From positions 1 to 9,808 of the forward strand of contig CAZUAY010000146.1 of assembly GCA_964618405.1 (NCBI GenBank): a DNA stretch of 9,808 nt, in the 5' to 3' direction. Made by a program: the position numbers and the translations under genes. This DNA comes from JBBQIY01 sp964618405. GTDB taxonomy: Bacteria > Verrucomicrobiota > Kiritimatiellia > RFP12 > UBA3636. Positions 6,025-9,808 of this stretch are shown piece after piece; within the stretch, counting starts at the first letter, position 1, and each line of letters begins with the position of its first letter. The notes beneath the pieces were generated by a model. It did not search any database, was not told the DNA's origin, and was given only the letters and a program-made list of their open reading frames with translations.

Positions 6025-7644
6025 CTAGGGCAGGGTCACAACATTGCCACGGTTGAGCAAATACTCGGGGTCGAGTGCTGATTTGACCTTGCGAATCTCA
6101 TCCACACCGCGCTGACCGTTGCAGGCGAGAAAATCGGCTCGTTTGCGTTTTCCGGTTCCGTGTTCGCCGGAATAGACGCCACCGAGTTCAGCGGACTTTG
6201 CCACAATCTTCTCATAGACGCGTGTGGCATTTTCGAGTTGGCTTTTCTCCGGCATCATCGAGAAATGCAAGTGGCAATCGCCGAGATGTCCAAAGGCGAG
6301 GTAGTCGAGTTTGTTTTTGTTGAGCAATGCGTGCGTAAACGACAAAAATTCAGCAAAGCGTTCCGTTGGCACAACCGTATCCGTCATCAGCGTATAGGTG
6401 CCGCGATGCATCACCACCTCCAGTGAATTTGCTGGAAGTGAATGGCGAGCCTCCATAAATAGCGTTCGGTCGCGCTCGTTGTCGAGCAGGATAATGGCGT
6501 CTGGATCAATGGCGACATCAAGACTACAGAGACGCTCAAACCATGCTTCAGTGGCGCTGTCGGCAGTTTCCGCTGAAACGGGAATCTGTAGATACACGGC
6601 TACGGGATTTTCTCCGCTAAAAAATCGACTCTCATGTTTCATATACTGGCGACAGTTGATGCCGAAATACTCGAATGCCGTCAGGCCCGAAAGATCGCCT
6701 TCGAGCATAGCCTCAAGTTGGATGCGGAGCTTCACGGCCTCTGCCTCCGACGGGAGTGAAAAGAAGAAGTCGAGATAAGCCTCGGGTCTGTCGAGTAGCT
6801 TCAGCGTCACATCGACAACAACACCGTAGAGGCCTTCCGAGCCAACAATGAAATCGACGAAGTCCATCACACCGTCTTCGGAAGAATAAGGTCCGCCGGC
6901 ATTCTTAATCGCTGGCCGCGGATGACGCGGCACAGGAATTTCCATCGTCTTGTTATCGCAGATGAGCACAAACTTTCCGTCCGCAGACATGATTTCTCCA
7001 CGAGTGGCGGAAACGAACGTACCACACGGCAGCACGACACCGATGCGCTGAACCCACTCGCGAGTCGCACCCGAGGCTCCCGGTGTGAATCCAGACGCAT
7101 TGCAAGCGATAGAGCCGCCAACCGCTGCCTCTGCACGGCTCGTGGGGTCAACAGGATAGTAGAGACGAGAATGCGTTTCGGATCGCACGGCTTTGCGCAT
7201 CTCCTCGAGAAACATTCCCACGGGAGCCGTGACCTGCTTCGCGGCCTCGTCAATGTGCAATGCTGGTTCTTGCATCGACGACATCGACATCATGATTCCG
7301 CCTTCCGGCGTTGCACTGCCCGTCAGATTCGAACGTCCCGCACAGATCGTTACCGGGACGCCACAGAGAAAACATGTGCGTAGAATTGCGGCCACATCAC
7401 GTGCGTTGCGTGGACGAGATACGCCGATTGCGGTGCCTGGAAGATGTGACTCGTCGGAAGAGAACCCCGACACAATATCCGGATCGGTTGCTAGTTCAAT
7501 TTTAAACGTATCGGTGAAAAATGCTACCAACGCACGCACATCAGGCGTTGTACGATATTGAGTTGCAAATTCGTCAAGGGCTCTCCCCTCGGACTCTGAT
7601 GTTAAATTGACACCTAACAGCTCATTCGTTTTAGTTTTATTCAT
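6025..7644 (-). CDS. FAD-binding oxidoreductase, GlcD/D-lactate dehydrogenase family
   Basis: The 539-aa protein is a flavoprotein of the VAO/PCMH family, probably oxidising a D-2-hydroxyacid (D-lactate, glycolate or similar) and passing electrons to a carrier. The FAD-binding half shows VTICAGRSNLTGSATPEGG (about 98-116), PVDPTSRAEAAVGGSIACNA, GATREWV and the FIVGSEGLYGVVVDVTLKL segment that ends the domain. The C-terminal half shows GHLGDCHLHF (about 452-461), where the family usually has GHxGDGNxH, and the flavin-contacting GGVYSGEHGTGKRK (about 488-501), ending LDPEYLLNRGNV. Both His of the GHxGD..xH motif are kept, but Gly-Asn is replaced by Cys-His. There is no C-terminal iron-sulfur CCG domain. 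The start overlaps the preceding stop as ATGA; GGAGA (7655-7659) lies 10 nt upstream. Substrate is not determinable from sequence. Confidence 0.9.
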   Translation of the reverse strand: MNKTKTNELLGVNLTSESEGRALDEFATQYRTTPDVRALVAFFTDTFKIELATDPDIVSGFSSDESHLPGTAIGVSRPRNARDVAAILRTCFLCGVPVTICAGRSNLTGSATPEGGIMMSMSSMQEPALHIDEAAKQVTAPVGMFLEEMRKAVRSETHSRLYYPVDPTSRAEAAVGGSIACNASGFTPGASGATREWVQRIGVVLPCGTFVSATRGEIMSADGKFVLICDNKTMEIPVPRHPRPAIKNAGGPYSSEDGVMDFVDFIVGSEGLYGVVVDVTLKLLDRPEAYLDFFFSLPSEAEAVKLRIQLEAMLEGDLSGLTAFEYFGINCRQYMKHESRFFSGENPVAVYLQIPVSAETADSATEAWFERLCSLDVAIDPDAIILLDNERDRTLFMEARHSLPANSLEVVMHRGTYTLMTDTVVPTERFAEFLSFTHALLNKNKLDYLAFGHLGDCHLHFSMMPEKSQLENATRVYEKIVAKSAELGGVYSGEHGTGKRKRADFLACNGQRGVDEIRKVKSALDPEYLLNRGNVVTLP

Positions 7645-8027
7645 CTCTTGATAGTCTCCAGTGCCTCCTGTTCAACGGTGCTCATGACCTGTAAAGGAGG
7701 ATCCGCTTCAAGAAACGCGTTCTTCCATGCTGGGATGTCGCCAAGAAACAACCATGCGTAGATGTCGACCCCATGCTGTTTACCCAGTTCAATGAATTTT
7801 GTGAAATTTACGGTGTTCTCATGATGCACGACTAGTTCCGAGAAGCCAACTGCCGCCGCTTTCGGCACAACATCCTCAGCCTTGCCGCCGCCCCAACCTG
7901 TAAGAATGCGGTGTTGAGCACTTGGCGCTTCAGAAGCGGTGCGTGGAACGTCTTGAGGGGTTTGCGCCTGTACCAGCTGGTTGGCAAGCGTTAAAACTGC
8001 AGCCCATAGCGCGACGAGTCGTTTCAT
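7641..8027 (-). CDS. Short secreted protein, probably truncated barrel-type protein
   Basis: The 128-aa protein begins with a signal peptide (MKRLVALWAAVLTLANQ, VQA before Q at about residue 21). ATG 8027 is chosen over an upstream ATG at 8087 because AAGGA (8036-8040) lies 8 nt before it and the signal peptide starts there; 8087 has no ribosome binding site and falls almost at the predicted transcript start. The mature part (ILTGWGGGKAEDVV, AAAVGFSELVVHHENTVNF, GKQHGVDIYAWLFLGD) reads like the first beta-alpha units of a TIM-barrel glycosidase-like protein. It stops at ETIKR before a barrel could be completed. I infer a C-terminal truncation; the 4-bp ATGA overlap with the oxidase may be the deletion joint. 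It could still be expressed. No named family. Confidence 0.65.
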   Translation of the reverse strand: MKRLVALWAAVLTLANQLVQAQTPQDVPRTASEAPSAQHRILTGWGGGKAEDVVPKAAAVGFSELVVHHENTVNFTKFIELGKQHGVDIYAWLFLGDIPAWKNAFLEADPPLQVMSTVEQEALETIKR

Positions 8028-8044
8028 GAGTATTTTCCTTCTAT

Positions 8045-8066
8045 GGCCCACTCGGGCTGTTGGGCC
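8045..8066 (-). other. Leader hairpin just upstream of the ribosome binding site
   Basis: GGCCCA (8045-8050) and TGGGCC (8061-8066) form a 6-bp GC-rich stem with a 10-nt loop. It lies 4 nt upstream of the AAGGA of the secreted fragment gene and inside its predicted leader of about 70 nt. It could stabilise or modulate the message; no riboswitch class is recognised. Confidence 0.35.
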
Positions 8067-8103
8067 TCTATCGTGTAAAGACCACATTCACACGAATAAA
8101 GGG

Positions 8104-8132
8104 AGTCTAGTATTTCTTCTGACACCCGTCAA
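8104..8132 (-). promoter_or_regulatory. Promoter of the secreted-fragment/oxidase operon
   Basis: The minus strand has TTGACG (8127-8132), a 17-bp spacer and TAGACT (8104-8109). The -35 is a 5/6 match and the -10 a 4/6 match to sigma-70 consensus. The start would be near 8097. A 5-bp inverted repeat, GACAC (8121-8125) with GTGTC (8133-8137), surrounds the -35 and may be an operator. The promoter sits just beyond the secG terminator, as expected for a new transcription unit. Confidence 0.6.
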
Positions 8133-8147
8133 GTGTCTAAAAACAAT

Positions 8148-8176
8148 AAAAAAGCGCACCTTTCGGCGCGCCTTTT
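8148..8176 (-). terminator. Intrinsic terminator of the tpiA-secG operon
   Basis: On the minus strand GCGCGCC (8165-8171), a GAAA loop (8161-8164) and GGTGCGC (8154-8160, with one G-U pair) form a stable stem. It extends by a G-U pair and four A-T pairs and is followed by six T (8153-8148). It lies about 26 bp after the secG stop. Confidence 0.92.
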
Positions 8177-8202
8177 GATGAAGCAGATCTCGGCCAGAGA
8201 CT

Positions 8203-8805
8203 TTACTTCGGCTCTGCTGGAGCTTCTGCGGCGGGCTCTGTAGTTGCAGGAACGACGACCGTGGGCGCCTTGGCAGGAACCACGACGGCAGGCACAACGG
8301 CTTCGGTGGCAGGGGCCGTAGGAGCAGGAACGACCACTGCAGGAGCAACAACTGCCGGAGCAGGTACGATGGCCTCGGCCGCAGGTACAACGGTTTCTGC
8401 CTCAGGTGAAACCCCTTCAACATCAGTCGTCGTAGCATCGACCGCTTCTGGGGCTGGCGCAACAGCGTCAGGACCCAGTGCGGCAGCGAGGTCTTCCGCT
8501 GTAGTTGCAGGCGCTTGGACGGCCTCAGATGTACTAGGAGCCATACGCTCGGAGAGTGAGTCTCCGCGCTGTGTCGGCTTAAGGACGGCGAGTACAGCCG
8601 TGTTGAAAAGGAATATTACACCGAGAACAACGGTCGTACGCGTCAGTACGTTGCCCATCTGGGCACCGAAGACGGCCTCTGCGCCACCGCCGAAGCTCAG
8701 GCCAACGCCTTGCCCTTTGGAACGCTGAATAAGAACGATGCCGATGAGCAGGAGGCAGACGATGGCTTCAAGCCCCATAAGAATGCGAATGATGATCATA
8801 GTCAT
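8203..8805 (-). CDS. secG: SecG, preprotein translocase subunit with long C-terminal tail
   Basis: SecG is the small membrane subunit of the SecYEG channel and assists SecA-driven export. The first 76 residues are a full SecG: membrane helix 1 (about 4-26), the conserved loop LIQRSKGQGVGLSFGGGAEA with FG and GNVLTRTT, and helix 2 (about 56-76). Family members are usually 70-110 aa; this one has 200. The extra 120 or so residues are low complexity, rich in Ala, Pro, Val, Glu and Thr, with repeated VVPA/VVVPA units and a PAAEAPAEPK end. SecG tails of this type have no fixed function that I know of. ATG 8805 follows GGAGA (8816-8820) at 10 nt. The gene lies 36 bp after tpiA and shares its promoter; a strong terminator follows. 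A perfect palindrome TCTCCGGAGA (8816-8825) includes the ribosome binding site. Confidence 0.95.
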   Translation of the reverse strand: MTMIIIRILMGLEAIVCLLLIGIVLIQRSKGQGVGLSFGGGAEAVFGAQMGNVLTRTTVVLGVIFLFNTAVLAVLKPTQRGDSLSERMAPSTSEAVQAPATTAEDLAAALGPDAVAPAPEAVDATTTDVEGVSPEAETVVPAAEAIVPAPAVVAPAVVVPAPTAPATEAVVPAVVVPAKAPTVVVPATTEPAAEAPAEPK

Positions 8806-8841
8806 GATGGATAATTCTCCGGAGAGTCACTATTTGAAAAA

Positions 8842-9621
8842 CTAGACGATTGCCGCCTTGACGATACCTACAAAATCTTCAGTTTTGAGAGCAGCTCCAC
8901 CGATGAGGCCGCCGTCAATATCTTTCTGTGCAAGCAATCCAGCCGCATTGCTTGGCTTCATGCTGCCGCCGTACAAGATACGGGTGGCTTCGGCTGTGTT
9001 CGCTCCGAACAGCTCGCTTAGCTTCGCGCGAATAAAGGCGTGAACTTCCTGCGCCTGCTCGTCCGTGGCGACCTTGCCCGTGCCGATAGCCCAAACGGGC
9101 TCGTAAGCGATCACAACCTTCTCCATATCGGCGGCGGTGAGTCCCGCAAGCCCCACGCGCGTCTGACGCTCGACCACTTCGTTTGTCGTATTGGCTTCTC
9201 GTTCAGCAAGTAGTTCGCCAACGCAGACAACGGCCACAAGACCTGCAGCAACGGCCGCCTTCGTGCGCTTGTTGACGGTTTCATCGGTTTCACCGAAATA
9301 TTGGCGACGCTCGCTGTGTCCGATAATAACGTGGGAGCATTTGGCGTCCTTGAGCATAGCTGTTGAAACTTCGCCCGTGTAAGCGCCGTTCTCAGCCCAA
9401 TGCACATTCTGCGCACCGAGCTTCACGCTGGATCCAGTCGTCTCAGCCGCAACCGCAGGAATTGTCAAGTAGGGGGGACAAACGAGAACTTCGGGATTGC
9501 TCGAACAGCAGGATGATCCGCTGCAAGGCAACGCAGCCTTGATTTCCTTCACGAGAGCGGCGCCCTCAGCGGAAGTCTTGTTCATCTTCCAGTTACCAGC
9601 GATCAAAAAACGACGAGCCAT
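8842..9621 (-). CDS. tpiA: Triose-phosphate isomerase
   Basis: TpiA interconverts dihydroxyacetone phosphate and glyceraldehyde 3-phosphate in glycolysis and gluconeogenesis, in the cytoplasm. The 259-aa length fits the family (about 250). Catalytic residues are all visible: Asn10 and Lys12 in AGNWKMN, His102 in IIGHSERRQYFGE, and Glu174 in AYEPVWAIGTGK, which also starts the mobile loop 6. Phosphate-binding YGGS (217-220) and DGGLIGGAAL (236-245) are intact. Unusual is a Cys/Ser-rich stretch, PCSGSSCCSSNPE (32-44), between the first helix and second strand, with Cys at 33, 38, 39 and again at 48. AGGGGA (9630-9635) lies 8 nt before ATG 9621. A near-consensus promoter drives the gene, and secG follows after 36 bp, an order seen in many bacteria. 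Confidence 0.98.
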   Translation of the reverse strand: MARRFLIAGNWKMNKTSAEGAALVKEIKAALPCSGSSCCSSNPEVLVCPPYLTIPAVAAETTGSSVKLGAQNVHWAENGAYTGEVSTAMLKDAKCSHVIIGHSERRQYFGETDETVNKRTKAAVAAGLVAVVCVGELLAEREANTTNEVVERQTRVGLAGLTAADMEKVVIAYEPVWAIGTGKVATDEQAQEVHAFIRAKLSELFGANTAEATRILYGGSMKPSNAAGLLAQKDIDGGLIGGAALKTEDFVGIVKAAIV

Positions 9622-9665
9622 TGCGAAAATCCCCTAAATGCATTATTGTCAAAAAGAATCGGTCT

Positions 9666-9694
9666 ATTATGCCGTACTAAGCTAATTTTGTCAA
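9666..9694 (-). promoter_or_regulatory. Promoter of tpiA-secG
   Basis: The minus strand shows a perfect TTGACA (9689-9694), a 17-bp spacer and CATAAT (9666-9671, 5/6 match). The predicted start near 9659 gives a leader of about 38 nt. A second TTGACA at 9647-9652 has no matching -10. The hairpin element at 9715 begins 20 bp upstream of the -35. Confidence 0.85.
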
Positions 9695-9714
9695 CAACGC
9701 TGAAAAGCAAAAAA

Positions 9715-9808
9715 GTAATCGGTCAGTGACCGGGGGTGTCCCCCGTTGACTGCCCGATTACAGTCGCTAGTCGCTAGTCGCTAGTCGCTAGTCGCTAGTC
9801 GCTAGTCG
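9715..9808 (+). repeat. Hairpin plus 7-bp tandem repeat element, right copy
   Basis: A 22-bp inverted repeat (9715-9736 with 9740-9761, three mismatches, loop TGT) starts GTAATCGGTCA and ends CGATTAC, like the hairpin at 97-136. It abuts six full copies plus five bases of AGTCGCT (9762-9808), cut by the window edge, so the true array length is unknown. The inner arms differ entirely from the left copy (GTGACCGGGGG here, GGCACAG there), yet both remain paired. Orientation is opposite to the left copy. Confidence 0.85.

Noticed and set aside
6015..6032. Hairpin TGCCCT/AGGGCA spanning the oxidase stop codon, as a terminator.
   Set aside because: The stem is only 6 bp and no T-tract follows on the minus strand.
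8028..8087. Longer start (ATG 8087) for the secreted fragment.
   Set aside because: It has no ribosome binding site, would bury the signal peptide behind 20 charged residues, and begins almost at the predicted transcript start.
8261..8728. 155-codon plus-strand Ala/Thr/Ser-rich frame opposite secG.
   Set aside because: It is the antisense shadow of the low-complexity SecG tail; it has no ribosome binding site of its own.
9762..9808. Tandem AGTCGCT array as a CRISPR array.
   Set aside because: The unit is 7 bp with no spacers, so it is a simple tandem repeat.

Overview
This is a 9.8 kb bacterial chromosomal segment of moderate GC content. It holds housekeeping genes (tpiA, secG, hflK, hflC) beside secreted proteins, a decayed glycoside hydrolase and intergenic repeats. 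The mix of a SecG with a very long tail, YdjY-like and sugar-enzyme-like secreted proteins and hairpin-rich repeats suggests the PVC superphylum, perhaps a Kiritimatiellota, Lentisphaerota or Verrucomicrobiota relative. That placement is inference from gene flavour; there is no rRNA gene or other phylogenetic marker here to settle it.

Layout. Positions 74-144 carry a perfect hairpin abutting a 7-bp tandem repeat. A related hairpin with a longer 7-bp array ends the window (9715-9808) in the opposite orientation, so the two elements bracket all the genes. The left 2 kb is on the plus strand: an unrecognised 242-residue protein (301-1029) and a broken glycoside-hydrolase-like gene (1080-1902) whose three remaining pieces lie in three reading frames. 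Every gene from 2147 to 9621 is on the minus strand. Reading in the direction of transcription from the right, these are: tpiA then secG, sharing a strong promoter and ending at a clear intrinsic terminator (8148-8176); a second unit with its own promoter, a short secreted barrel-like fragment overlapping an FAD-linked oxidase; a 448-bp gap with repeat-like, hairpin-rich DNA; a secreted YdjY-like protein with its own promoter; and the hflK-hflC pair.

How the genes work together. tpiA-secG links triose-phosphate interconversion with the SecYEG translocon, apparently by co-transcription only. HflK and HflC form the membrane complex that surrounds and restrains the FtsH protease. The FAD oxidase probably oxidises a 2-hydroxyacid such as D-lactate or glycolate. 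The secreted fragment before it looks truncated, so its four-base overlap with the oxidase may be a by-product of a deletion rather than a sign of shared function. The plus-strand pair at the left resembles the remains of a carbohydrate-utilisation operon.

The most unusual signals are the inverted pair of hairpin-plus-heptamer elements, the deletion-riddled hydrolase, the SecG tail, the cysteine-rich insert in TpiA, and a 37-codon upstream ORF whose stop overlaps the start of the YdjY-like gene.
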